Positions 11,896 through 22,478 of a stretch of DNA of 64,000 bases are shown one piece after another. Under the pieces are notes generated by a model. It saw only the letters and a list, made by a program, of their open reading frames with translations, was not told the origin of the DNA and ran no database searches. The position numbers and the translations under genes were made by a program. The DNA is from Eutypella sp. D-1 (lineage: Eukaryota > Ascomycota > Sordariomycetes > Xylariales > Diatrypaceae), in the NCBI GenBank assembly GCA_023313575.1, contig JAJTTP010000007.1, forward strand, positions 372,001-436,000, in the 5' to 3' direction. Position 1 is the first letter of the stretch; each line of letters starts with the position of its first letter.

Positions 11896-12961
11896 TCATA
11901 GGATGACTGGGCTGGCGCTCAACCCCGAGTCCATAATGAAATTTGTCCCATGCACATACACGGCACTGGGACTACACAGGTACACACAAGCCAACGCCAC
12001 CTCGTCAGGCTCCAGTGGACGCTGGGCCTGATATGCCTTCTGTACGGATGTCGGCGTCGCTGGGTTTTGACGGCACTCCTCTTCATACATGGGCGTCCTG
12101 ACCCAGGACGGGCTCACCGTGTTCACTCGAATACCGGTAAGTTTGCAGTCGGTGGCTAACCAATTCCTGTTGTCAGCGTCTGGTGAACGGACACTCAAGT
12201 TACTGGAATATACGCACCGAGAGACCGGCCCAGTCCCACCACGGCATGTTTAGAAGCCACGTAAGAAAGCCTACCCGGCAGCGCAAACGTCGACAAGACG
12301 GAGGCAATGTTGACGATCGCCCCACGGCCAATGTCGCGCGCTCCATGTCTCGACGTCTGGACTTTCAGTGGCTCCTGGGTTTTCATGACCTTAATGACCG
12401 CCTTGGACAGAAGGAAGACCCCCTTGGTATTTATGCCAAGCACACGGTCGTAATCTTCTTCGGACACCTGGTCGACCGGCACAAACGAGCCCACGTCGAC
12501 CTGAGGGATGACGAGAAGTCAGCTTAGCAGGATGTTGATGTTGGGATATGGCTCAGCCGCACATACCCCCGTAGCATTAACCAAGTAATCGATCCTGCCG
12601 AACTCGCTGACCGCGAGGTCTACCATGGACTGGACCGACTGTGAGTCCGCGACGTCTAGCTTCACAGCCATCGCTTTGAAATCTGCGCAGGAGGCGAGGC
12701 TCTTGGCTTTTTCGCACGCGCGAGCCGCGCCGTCGTAGTTCACGTCCGCCAGCAGAATGCCCTTCGCGCCTGCTTCGGCGAATGTGTACGCGACTTCCTG
12801 GCCGATCCCACCGGAGGCCTTATCACGGGAAGATGTCAGTCGGTGCTGCCATTAAGGAAGTATTTCTCGCTATATCCGGTCCCGGTCCATAACCCAAACG
12901 CAGGGATTTGGTGACTTACGCCTGCGACGATGGCAAAACCGGAAAGGCGGAACTGCTCCAT
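11896..12961 (-). CDS. Classical short-chain dehydrogenase/reductase
   Basis: NAD(P)-dependent oxidoreductase of the classical SDR family; substrate unknown. Four exons on the minus strand: 12920-12961, 12567-12818, 12218-12500 and 11896-12155, giving 278 aa. Donors are GTAAGT, GTATGT and GTGCGT. The Rossmann glycine motif spans the first splice junction as AIVAGASGGIGQEVAY (residues ~11-26). The structural NNAG-type motif reads LVNATG. The active site is Ser in IVNIASVLST, and Tyr/Lys in LSYVASKHAVVGL. The downstream block GIRVNTVSPSWVRTPM is typical, as is the C-terminal GTNFIMDSGLSA. It lies about 19 kb from the PKS, so a biosynthetic link is not supported by position. Confidence 0.9.
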
Positions 12962-14533
12962 GTTGTAGATACAGTACGCGGTTTGCAACTGGCAATGAGG
13001 GTTTTCCTAAAGAAGGAAATCTCATAGATGGAAGGAAGAATGTCTGAGCAATAACGGTAGATACATTGTTCGTAACATTCGCGTCGTATTTAAGCGTGGG
13101 CAAGCGAAGGGAAGCAATGACGGGAGGGGAAATGGCCAAGCCTATAATCCACAGGCAGCTGAATCCTGATATTAAAACCAAATGCTACGTCGACTCCATG
13201 AAGAGTGCCCGATATGGAAAATATAAAGTCATCGATATACCTGATTGGTGTACGTCAACCATTGCGGTGGAGAGCCATTCCGCGGGACCCCGCGAAGGAT
13301 CCCGTTTTATTGATCTTGTGCTCGCCAACCTCAACACAATCCCGGGAGACTGAAGCTCGTGACTTTTGTATAGGCTTGTTGTAGCTGAGCAATCCCACTG
13401 GTAGCCATCCATATTCTCAAAGACGATGCGCTTCCTGGAAGAACCGCCACTCTCGTGATATGGGCCGGGCAGTAGTCTGACGTAGTGCTTGGCCTGCTTT
13501 AGCAGTGACTGCTATTAGAGAACGACTCAACTACATGCCGCCCAACGCGCTCTACACCTGCCTGTTTTTAGCAGTGTCGTTATCCTTATGTCATGAGCTG
13601 CATCCGCTCCAGCCGCGATTATATAAATATATTTCTTCATGTGATACGAAAGAGTCCATGGCGGGAAGGTTTAGAACTATAAATGGTCAGCATTCTTCTA
13701 AAGCCCCCCGCCGCTTCTAAGGAACTTGTTCTGGCCAAGCTCTATGGCGCTTACCCCCAGAGACATAAGGTGTGGGGCGTGCTACCCCTATTTACCCCCC
13801 TTATCCGTGGCACTTAGCAATTCTCCGGATGAGAATGCCGCCGCATAACTATTGGTGCATTACATTATATCGCAACTGAGTGAGTGTAGTACGGAGACCA
13901 CATTTTTGCAGTGTTCGGAAAGTTACTAGATGTAAATTTATCGTTGTTTTCACCTGCTAGATCGCATCGCTGGACCGCTTATCCTTGCCGCGAGCAGGGG
14001 CGTAGAAATGTAATTTTGGATAGCTAGAGCCAGGTCTACTTACTAGCTACCACTTAGACAGGCGTTGAGAAAGGATAGAACATATTTATATTACCCAGTG
14101 GATCTAGGCTCTTTCTCGCCTGAACGACCTAAGCATATACATGGGAGCGTTTAGGCCTCTCTGAGTAACTGTCCTGCCCGATGTTTACGTAGCAATCTTT
14201 TTCTGAATTTCACGCAAAGAACACGGGTTCGCAGCCATATGCCTATGGAACGCACCAAGAACGTGTCGATTGGGTGTCCATAGGAATATGATGCCCGCAG
14301 TGGCTGCTTAGACATGGTTCACTTCCATAGGGGTTTCCAAACAATTTGACTTTATTGCGTGCTCAAATGGTTTCACATGATCGTTCGGAATAAGTGCAAC
14401 GTCTGAAGCCTGCGAATGAGTGCTTAATCTTCCCTCATCTCAGGCCTTTCTGTAACGTGTGACTAGGCTGCTAGCCCTGACGTTACCACTCAAGGAAGGG
14501 GGTTTAAGTACGGTTCTAAGAAGAGATTCTAGC
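12962..14533. other. Intergenic region between the SDR gene and 5S rRNA
   Basis: No convincing gene. Short open frames at 13066-13353 (+), 13185-13412 (-) and 13505-13720 (+) carry no motif. A TATATAAATATATTT stretch lies at about 13618-13634. Confidence 0.4.
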
Positions 14534-14652
14534 ACATACGACCATACCATCTGGAAAACACGGGATCCCGTCCGCTCTCCCCTAGTTAAGCCAGATAGGG
14601 CCGGATTAGTAGTTGGGTCGGTGACGACCAGCGAATCCCCGGTGTTGTATGT
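14534..14652 (+). rRNA. 5S ribosomal RNA
   Basis: The 119-nt segment starts ACATACGACCATACC and ends GTTGTATGT, pairing with its own start as 5S helix I. It shares the conserved fungal 5S blocks CGTCCGCTCTCCC, TTAAGCCAGATAGGGCCGG, TTAGTAGTTGGGT and GACGACCAGCGAATCCC. It is followed directly by a run of T residues, the RNA polymerase III terminator. Dispersed single 5S genes are normal in filamentous ascomycetes. The helix I-III core looks intact. Whether it is transcribed or is one of the variant or pseudo copies common in these genomes cannot be told without the other copies. Confidence 0.88.
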
Positions 14653-15518
14653 TTTTTTTTCCAGGGGTTTTTTTTTGACGGATTTTTGACTGTTCTTTTT
14701 GTATAGGCTTAGATAGTTGTTGATATGTTGAATTTCTGGTGTCGTTTTACTAGCTCATATTACTTAACCAAACTCGACAGCAGGCGGGGAGGTCCCCAAT
14801 GTTTTCGTGTAGGATACTATGGGAAGTCGCATCACCAGCCTTCTAGACATGATCAACATCGACAATCTTGACACTGAGGTGGCCGCACCGTAGACAGAAA
14901 GCTTCGAGACTTTATTATGCTTATTCGGCTCATCATCCTATAACTGTGTCGAGAAGTGGTCGGGGCGGGCGAGACATCACTATACTCAACGCCCCAGATA
15001 TGTGTGAGGTGAGAAAGATAGGCCCTACTCCCCGTTAGTAGGGCTTGCTACACGTTGGAAGGGGTCAAGAGAGTCTTAAAGCCATGAAAGGTCTCGATCT
15101 CATTGGCAAATTTTGGGATCGGAGTATAACCTATCTGTACTGTGCAAATCACCGGTTTGATACGCGTTTAGTGTTGAAGTTACGTTGCTTTGCCTCGAGT
15201 CCCGAATCCCCAAGTCAAGTGAAGGTGTGTTGTGATAAGCCAGCAGCCTTGTCCGTGCCGCACAATTGACGTTGATTGCCCCGGAACGAGAATCCAGGCC
15301 CGACAATGATTCTATTGTTTGCTGGAATTCGAAGGTGCAAGCAAACTCAGATACGACAGTCCGGTCAAAGTGAAACATCACGAATCCAAAGATTTCACGG
15401 CTTCATCATATAGTAGAGCATCGACTGATTGGTAGATGACGCGTGTTAGCAGGACCTAGAACTAGCAGGCGGCAAGCGACAGGGCGACATTATGTCGAAA
15501 ACTGGAGGGACATGGGTA
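14653..15518. other. Spacer between 5S rRNA and the TIR element
   Basis: Starts with a T-run that terminates the 5S gene and contains a second T8 run at about 14668. No gene is supported; the open frames near 15045-15381 have no recognisable content. Confidence 0.4.
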
Positions 15519-15579
15519 CGCCGCTACATTAGCACATCGACCGATAAAATTAAATCAAATCGTTAAAGCGTAAAAATAA
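15519..15579 (+). repeat. Left terminal inverted repeat
   Basis: Begins CGCCGCTACATTAGCACATC and ends with GCGTAAAAATAA. It is matched in reverse complement by 17019-17079, with differences at six positions. Confidence 0.78.
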
Positions 15580-15792
15580 GTAAAATAAACGGGATAAAAT
15601 AAATAAGATTTATAAGATTAATAAAATAAATTAAGTAAAATAAACGGGATAAAATAAATAAGATTTATAAGATTAATAAAATAAATTAAGTAAAATAAAC
15701 GGGATAAAATAAATAAGATTTATAAGATTAATAAAATAAATTAAGTAAAATAAATGGGATAAAATAAATAAGATTTATAAGATTAATAAAAT
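15580..15792. repeat. Tandem array of a 55-bp AT-rich unit (about 3.9 copies)
   Basis: Units start at 15580, 15635, 15690 and 15745, each beginning GTAAAATAAACGGGATAAAA. The first three are identical by eye. The fourth has T for C (AAATGGG) and breaks off into an ATCGATAAG stretch. The array directly adjoins the left TIR. Confidence 0.85.
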
Positions 15793-16648
15793 CGATAAGA
15801 TAAATTTAATAAATTTAATAAATCCTATTTATCTTATTTATAAAATAACCACCATACCGGCTACCGGGCTAGCCGCTAGGCTGGCTACTGTATAACGGCT
15901 AGTTTATTCCTAACTATTAATCCAGTTAAGAGGTTTATATTAATAAAAGTGTTAAGGTTTTAAGCAATAAGTAATTACGTTTAATAATAAAAAAAAAAAA
16001 GGTGCTTTAAGTAATTAAATTATATTATAAGCTGGTAAATTTAAAGATTATTTAAAAAAAAGGTAATAAATATAGCTATATATTATTTATATTTTTTATT
16101 CCTAACATTGGAATATATGGTTATTATTAAATCGTTAAGATCGTATTTAAATATAACGATTTAATATCGTTAAGATTATTATTAATTTAACCGATCCTTT
16201 TTAATTATATAGCGCATATGGCTTATTTTAATATGGCTGTTTTTTTTAAAACTTAAGTTAGGGATTTTTTTTATTATGTTTTAGCCCCATTAGGCCCAAT
16301 GGCCCGACCGGTTATAATATATTATAATAAATATAATAAATAAAATTTATTAAATTTATCAAATCTATTATATCGATTTTAAATCTTATCGATTTTACTG
16401 ATCTTATTTATCCCGGTAGCCAGCCCGGTAGCTATCTTAGTGGCTAATATGGTAGCAGGTGGGATAAATTTAATAAATTTGATAAATCTTATTTATTTTA
16501 TTTATAGTATAACCACTAAGATAGCCATTATAATAACCACCTTACCGGCCATTAAAATAAATAAAATCAGTAAAATCGATAAGGTTTAAGATTAATAAAT
16601 TTAATAAATTTAATGGAATAAAATCGATAAGATTAATAAAATAGATAA

Positions 16649-16724
16649 GATAAAATAAGCTGTAATAGGCTGCAAAAAATAAATAGGATAAAATAAGCTG
16701 TAATAGGCTGCAAAAAATAAATAG
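16649..16724. repeat. Two perfect tandem copies of a 38-bp unit
   Basis: Copies 16649-16686 and 16687-16724 both start GATAAAATAAGCTGTAATAG and read on through GGCTGCAAAAAATAAATAG. They lie inside the TIR element. Confidence 0.85.
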
Positions 16725-16739
16725 GATAAATAAAATCTG

Positions 16740-16915
16740 TAGGATCTATCGAATCTATGGGATCTATCGAATCTATCTATTCTATTAATCCTATCGATTC
16801 TATCTATCCCATCTATCCCATAGATCCCATCTATTCTATCAAATCTATCAAATCTATCGTATCGATCCTATCGATTCTATTGATCCCATCTATTCTATCC
16901 CATCTATTCTTTAAC
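16740..16915. repeat. Degenerate CTATC/ATCTAT pyrimidine-rich repeat
   Basis: A run of ATCTAT, CTATCGATT and CTATCCC-type units. It keeps an open frame giving an Ile-Ser-Tyr-Pro-rich peptide (16757-16945), but that is a by-product of the repeat and not a gene. Confidence 0.7.
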
Positions 16916-17018
16916 AGTAAAGTAAGATACCGTAGCTCCGTTTAAGACTACGCCTTTTGATTGGCTAAAAAAGCGGACCAAAGGAAGGTCTAGAGGCGCT
17001 TATAGTAAGGAGACCCAT

Positions 17019-17079
17019 TTATTTTTACGCTTTGGCGATTTGATTTAATTTTGTCGGTCGATGTGGTAATGTAGCACCG
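17019..17079 (-). repeat. Right terminal inverted repeat
   Basis: Reverse complement begins CGGTGCTACATTACCACATC. It pairs with the left arm at 15519-15579 and is followed by TA. Confidence 0.78.
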
Positions 17080-18556
17080 TATATGGGGGGGAAATGCTGT
17101 GCCACATTGCGTCACATTGCTGCGGCGAGTCTGGATCAATAAGCATTCAGCCACCAGATCTAAGTGGGTCTCTTCAGAGAGATCTGAATCGCAATCATCA
17201 CAAGAAATTGGGTGAAAGATTAGAGCTCAAGATATCGCATACGCGTCTCGTTCGAATAAGGTACTGAGTTATACGGAGAGAAATATATATCAACAAAATT
17301 TGGACTCCATCCGTCGTGTAGCTTTGGCTGACGAGTTCAAGACTAAGGGACTCAAATACTGAAACTACTCTGTAGCGTTTATAGTGAGCAGGCGGTGCCA
17401 GGTACGTGGCTTGATAAAGCCTTGTGGCTTGGATTTCAAGATCCTTGATATCGGAAAATTGAATTATAATGTCATTCATTTGTTATATATATAATTTACT
17501 TCCTTCTCCGCGGCGACTCTTAATCTAGAGGTGTGTGCATTGATAAATGATTAGTCAAATCTTTTTCGATCGGTGATCTAAATTAATAACTTGACAGCTA
17601 TTGACAGTAAGTTTGAATATCTTGGCTGAATTGGCTCAGACGCTCTTGGTGGAGATACTCATCTTCACAGCATAAATGCGAAAGCAGAGCAATCCACAGT
17701 TAAGAGTGAGACTAGGCCTTATCCGAAAGACGGTAGTCCACGGTCACCAATGAGGAACGGCTAAGCCGTAGCCCTATGTATTACGCTAAATCCCCACCTG
17801 GAGCCCCTAAGGGCTTGGCCTTGTCGGATCGTCTTTTCCCAGGGGCTGCCATATCCCCTTCCGAACAGGGGAGGCAACGTGTTTCCCCAGCGGAACCCCA
17901 GACAACTACCGTGATGAAAAACTTGAAATCTCTGCGATGAACGAGCCGTCGCAACCCTCATGAGGAAAGCGAGAGGATAAGGGAAGGCAATGAAACAGCA
18001 TTTACTTGAAGGAAGCCTATCTTTAAGGCAAGCTTTGAGCAGCGACGAATCCCTCAAATTCTCGGGGAAAACATGACACAGCTTCAGCTTTTCCGCCCAC
18101 GGGCCATAGCAGTATCATGAAGGGGCAATAAACCCGTTTCATGGAGGCTGATCCCAACCACACGGGACACCGTAGTGACCCGCTAGACGCACATATCATG
18201 GAGAATTGAGTGGAGTTAGGTAATACTACTATACATAGGCGGACAGCTCTTCGGCTGAAAATCCGTTGTTGTGCCGGCTTGCACTGTCCATGGACGTTGA
18301 CCGTTTAGTTCCGCCATTTTCTTCTAGATACCGTTCGTTCGTTTTGCCTACCTCTTGATTTTCCCAGAGGCAGGCCTCTCAAACATGCTAATACCTATGT
18401 GACCGGTCACTGGATTGACACCTTACTTCATAACTACATTCGTTTATATCAACTCTTTTACAACAAGCCTGGATATTTCATGCTCATGAACGTACACCCA
18501 TAAACCACATATACATACGCAAAAATCTACCGTGACATTCCGATTCGCGATACGCG
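17080..18556. other. Intergenic region right of the TIR element
   Basis: No supported gene. The minus-strand open frames at 17198-17479 and 17761-18057 have no recognisable motif. The last few hundred bases should hold the promoter of the membrane protein gene. Confidence 0.4.
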
Positions 18557-19750
18557 ATGTCGCGGACTACGTACAGTCCGGTGACCGCTACGCGCACAAC
18601 CACAGATGGCGGGTTCGTGGTCTCGTCGACGTTCGTTCTGGAGCCACAAACAACGCCTTTCGTGCAGCCCACAGCATGTAAACCTTCAGTCTACTGCAAT
18701 CAAGGCTCGATGGCGCCCTCGGGTTGGTGCGTCGAGATAGACACTATGTGGGAGGCCGACTTTGACATCGTGTCGTCCCCCTGCTACCCGCCAGAGTACA
18801 CAAACGTTTACCTCTACCAAGGGGATGGAGGTGAGTCCTAAACAAAAGTATTTCCTCGGTGGATTCCTACAGGCGTGAATCAGAAGGGATGAGGCAATCG
18901 AAGTGTAAAGTCTACATCTTCCTCTAATGCAACATTGGCTAATATCTTTCTTTTGCACGACCCGCTAGCCGACTTAACGACGGCAGCATTCCCCGGTGAC
19001 GCCTGCATCAGCGGATGGACAACAGCGTGCTCGGGCACTATCCTCGGAGAGGACTCATCAACCTACGCGCAGACATTCTGTTGTCCGCCGGGCGACTATA
19101 CTTGTGACATGCAGTGGACCCGGCGCGAGTGTGTCAGAATGCTTAGTACAGCTACCGAGATTTGGGTCGATAACACAACCGCTACCTACGGCTTCCAGAC
19201 CACCCAATTTCCCGGCTTCGACAGCGACGTGGAGCCTATCTGGGTCTGGCGACGCGCCTTCCCACTCACCGGTGCCCCGATCTCCGAGGCGACCGAGACT
19301 TCCGGCTCAGACATCCTATTGCCTTCCGGATTCGCTGCCGCAGATGGGGAGCCGGACGACAACGGCGACGACACAATGGCACTGAGCACCAGCGGGATTG
19401 TGGGCGTGGCCATCGGCGCGATGGCGCTGATTTCGCTCTTTGTGGGTCTAGGCATCTGGATGTGTAAGCGGCGGCGGCAGGCGGCCGGATCGCAGGCGGC
19501 CGGATCGCCGCAGTACGACCCAGCGACAGTCGGATCAGGTTACGCAACCCCACAGTCGCAACAGTCCCGGTCTCAAGACTTTGGCGCACAGGAAAAAGAG
19601 CAGGCCGTGTACGGGGGACCCTACTATTACAGCAAGTCAGAGTTGGCATCGCAGGGCGCGGAGGTATCTGAGCTTGCAGCGAATTATGGCCCAAGGAGCC
19701 CTGTCGAGCTGGACGCGCAGGATGATCGCCAATTTCCGCAGAAGCCGTAG
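18557..19750 (+). CDS. Single-pass membrane protein with Cys-rich ectodomain
   Basis: Function not recognised beyond a fungal cell-surface-type protein. Two exons, 18557-18830 and 18969-19750, donor GTGAGT and acceptor CCGCTAG, giving 351 aa. The N-terminal ~250 residues hold many Cys (CKPSVYCNQG, GWCVEID, SSPCYPPEY, GDACISGWTTACSG, TFCCPPGDYTC, RRECVRM), suggesting a disulfide-bonded outer domain. One hydrophobic helix, GIVGVAIGAMALISLFVGLG (about residues 245-265), is followed by MCKRRRQ, giving a type I orientation with the cytosolic tail last. The tail is Gln/Ser/Tyr-rich and repeats AAGS. No N-terminal signal peptide is visible, which is odd for this topology; an upstream exon may be missing. 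Confidence 0.72.
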
Positions 19751-21290
19751 TGAAAAGGGAAAGAACATACGAGGAAGAATAATGCGATGGGAAGACGAAA
19801 GTACCACTCAGGTCGTGGTTGGCCAAGTCCTGGCTTCATAGTCATCGAATGTCGCCATTTAGGGCGTCAGAATGCGGCCAACGTGGACTACACCGATGTT
19901 CCTAACTCTTTCCGCTAATTGCTATCATCACTTCCGCCTTCGCAGAACAAGTGCCAAACTTCACTGCACGTGAAAACCCATAGCCTTTTCGACAGGCCGA
20001 GCGATTTCGCCTGGTTATTTTCCCCGACCTGCGCCGATGTCCAACCACGGAGACGCTGATGGTGTACTCTGGACATACGCTGTTGCGGTATGCTTCGGGA
20101 GGGAACCAGGGCATAGCTGCTAGGAATATACCCATGCGCCTACACCTTCAAATTCGGGTCATGGTACCTAGGAAAAAGGTGATGGAGGTTGGATTGATAT
20201 ATTGCTTTACTATTTCTCTATCGAGAGGGGGAAAGCCTGATGCCAGGCGGTGAACCCTCAAGATGACTTGGTGTGGAGGGTATGATGCATGAGCGAGCCT
20301 TCTTTTAACGCGAATCTGTATTTATCTCCTATACACAAACATACCCCACCTAATATTATAGATTTACTTACGAACAGAGAGGGCCAGCCCGAGCAACAGC
20401 TGGGCTACCTATGTGCCTCAATACTTATTAGTTACGAGGTTTACGTGCAATTCTTTTTATGGATGTACAACTATCTTTTGTGTAATAGACTCTTATGAAG
20501 TATTAGAGATGTATCTTCTGGCATTACACGAGTAAACTATCTTGCTGTATTGGGACTAACCTTATATACTGGCGCGGAAAGGGTGCGCGGGCCACCGCAA
20601 TTTCTCCACTTCAACCCCTATTCGACCGTATTGTGCTGGAACAGAACCATACAACTACAAGACGCGACAGCAGCAGAATTCAGAATGCCGCCGGCACTAA
20701 AATGATTTGCGTACCTATTGACTAATCTTTCGAAGAAACCTGGCGGTGTTAAAGATAAGAACATGTCGAATGTAAGTCGAGCGTGCTGATGGCTGGCGTG
20801 AAGTCGTAATGAGGGCCACCGGAATGGAATCATCGCAAAGCACCAAAGGCCACAGCCATCTGATAAGAAAAATAAGGCGAAGATCAAAAACTACTATAGA
20901 TTTTTTCTCGGTAGGAACGTCACTTTCTAGATGCTCTGTCTACCCAGGGTAAAGGTCGTGCCTCGGAACAGATCTCGTGATAGCTAAGATTATCAATGGC
21001 ATCCCACCGCCTCATTACTACAAACTATCGTAAAGAAGAAACTGTACTACACTTGGATCGATCTGTATTATCCTGACTCGAAAACATTGGTTAAAAGCAG
21101 ATACGCATGCCATTCTCTCTTTACAACCCAGTATCAAAACTTTAGTCTAAACTACTGCACGTTTATGACCTTACCTGCGCTTTTCCTAACAAAGTGAAAA
21201 ATTCATCCCCTGTCATCTACCTTCTAATAGTTCAGGCCCACGATTAACCGGTCATCCCAGCTCAAGCACCCACTTACCCAGAAAAAGAAT
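19751..21290. other. Intergenic region
   Basis: About 1.5 kb with only short motif-free open frames on both strands (for example 19902-20135 and 20618-20887, -). No gene is supported. Confidence 0.4.
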
Positions 21291-21959
21291 TCAAGAAGTA
21301 GCAGCAGCAGCAGCCCGTGCCAACCCGTCAGAAACCCACTGAACGTCATCATCGTTCCTCTCAGTGAGCACGACAAAGAGCAGGCGACCCCTCTCGACGG
21401 GATCGAGGCGGGTCACAGCGACGCGGGCCCAAGAATCCAAGAGTTCGCGCGCTGTTGTCGTCGTCGGACTCCCCTTGTTCCCGGCCGCGGCGGCCAGGCA
21501 GTAATCCCTCAGCCCGATTATTCGGGCAATAAGATCCTCCAATACATGCTCATCCGCGTGTTTACCGCGGCGCTCAATCTCGACTTGGAGCGCGTTCTCG
21601 AGCTCGCTGCATGCAGAGGCTGAAGCAGAACACGAAGCACACACCCGATAACGAGCGGTGGCAGCGGCCCGACGTCCGGCGGCGATGAGCTCGAAGGGGA
21701 GTGGGCGGTCGAGGAATTTGAGCCGGACGTTCGCGTCGTGGCCGCAGGCGTGGGGGATGGCTGTCCGGAACTCGATCGGTGGCCGGATCGCGTGGTACGG
21801 GCGTTTGGATACCTGTTCGGGGCGGGAGAGGGGGAGGGGAGGAGGGCGGTGGTGTTGGTGCTGGTTGTGTGGTTTAGGATGGGGATGGGGATGGCGAGGG
21901 CGACGGGGTTGGCGACGGGGCCGACGATGGGGTTGACGATGGGGTTGGGGATCAGTCAT
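21291..21959 (-). CDS. Uncharacterised protein with His/Pro/Arg-rich N-terminus and CGH/CxxC motifs
   Basis: Single exon, 222 aa, not assigned to a family. The first ~50 residues are almost only His, Pro, Arg and Gln (RQPHRRPRRQPRRPRHPHPH) and come from a GGGGAT/GGCGA-type simple repeat in the DNA. The rest looks like a normal globular sequence. It has PHACGHDANVRL followed ~40 residues later by RYRVCASCSAS, a CGH + CxxC pair that could bind zinc. A helical C-terminal part follows (LENALQVEIERRGKHADEHV and DPVERGRLLFVVLTERNDDD). A coding role is supported by the long open frame and the conserved-looking middle part. The start could be further in, after the low-complexity section. Confidence 0.55.
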   Translation of the reverse strand: MTDPQPHRQPHRRPRRQPRRPRHPHPHPKPHNQHQHHRPPPLPLSRPEQVSKRPYHAIRPPIEFRTAIPHACGHDANVRLKFLDRPLPFELIAAGRRAAATARYRVCASCSASASACSELENALQVEIERRGKHADEHVLEDLIARIIGLRDYCLAAAAGNKGSPTTTTARELLDSWARVAVTRLDPVERGRLLFVVLTERNDDDVQWVSDGLARAAAAATS

Positions 21960-22478
21960 GTTGCTAATGGATAAGTGTTAGCGGACAGAGAGATAGTGTG
22001 CTAGTCGGGTTGGATAGGTATTTGGTAAGTGAAGTTGCAACCACAGAAACCGCCCGAGTGTCTTCAAGCTGTGGCTCTATAGAGCTCGGGTAAGTAAACA
22101 TCCAGCCCACTGTTACGCCCGTAGGTATTATATATATGATGAATGCTTTCCAGGGGGTATGCTTCACTGGCATGGCCCATTGTTCGGAGACAATTCACTT
22201 TGTAACTCATAGTGACCACCTCACACTCAATAGTTCTTTGTTTTGGACCCCACATGACAAACAGGGCGACTCAGTGGACTTTGGAGCACATTCGTGGGCC
22301 TATCCTGGGTGAAAGGTAAGGTTCCATTCAGCCTATACAAAAGTGCTACAGCTCCGATGAATGCTCTGCTAATCCCAGATAAACCTTTTTTCTTTTCCTT
22401 CCTCGGCACACACCATTCCCACGCCAGTGATAGCTAGTCAGAGAAAAAAGAAACTCCCTTTGATGATGCCGAGCCCCC
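21960..22478. other. Spacer between the unknown gene and Tudor-SN
   Basis: Carries the 5' region of the unknown gene and the 3' UTR of Tudor-SN. No gene is supported. Confidence 0.4.

Larger units (their letters stand above)
15519..17079. mobile_element. Non-autonomous DNA element with 61-bp TIRs, TA-flanked, AT-rich
   Basis: A 1561-bp unit bounded by inverted repeats at 15519-15579 and 17019-17079. These agree at 55 of 61 positions by my reading. Both sides are flanked by TA (15517-15518 and 17080-17081), which matches the TA target duplication of Tc1/mariner/pogo-type elements. The interior has no open frame for a transposase. It is extremely AT-rich and made of tandem and inverted repeats, so the unit would depend on a transposase encoded elsewhere. 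Several arm differences are C in one arm and T in the other, which fits decay by C-to-T change such as RIP but does not prove it. The superfamily is inferred from the flanking TA and TIRs only. Confidence 0.72.

Noticed and set aside
11896..12961. SDR as part of the PKS cluster
   Set aside because: It lies about 19 kb away, beyond Tudor-SN, SOD and a 5S gene, so there is no positional support.
15580..15792. CRISPR-like array
   Set aside because: Direct tandem repeat without spacers in a eukaryotic genome.
16757..16945. 62-aa Ile/Ser/Pro open frame
   Set aside because: Translation of a CTATC repeat inside the TIR element.
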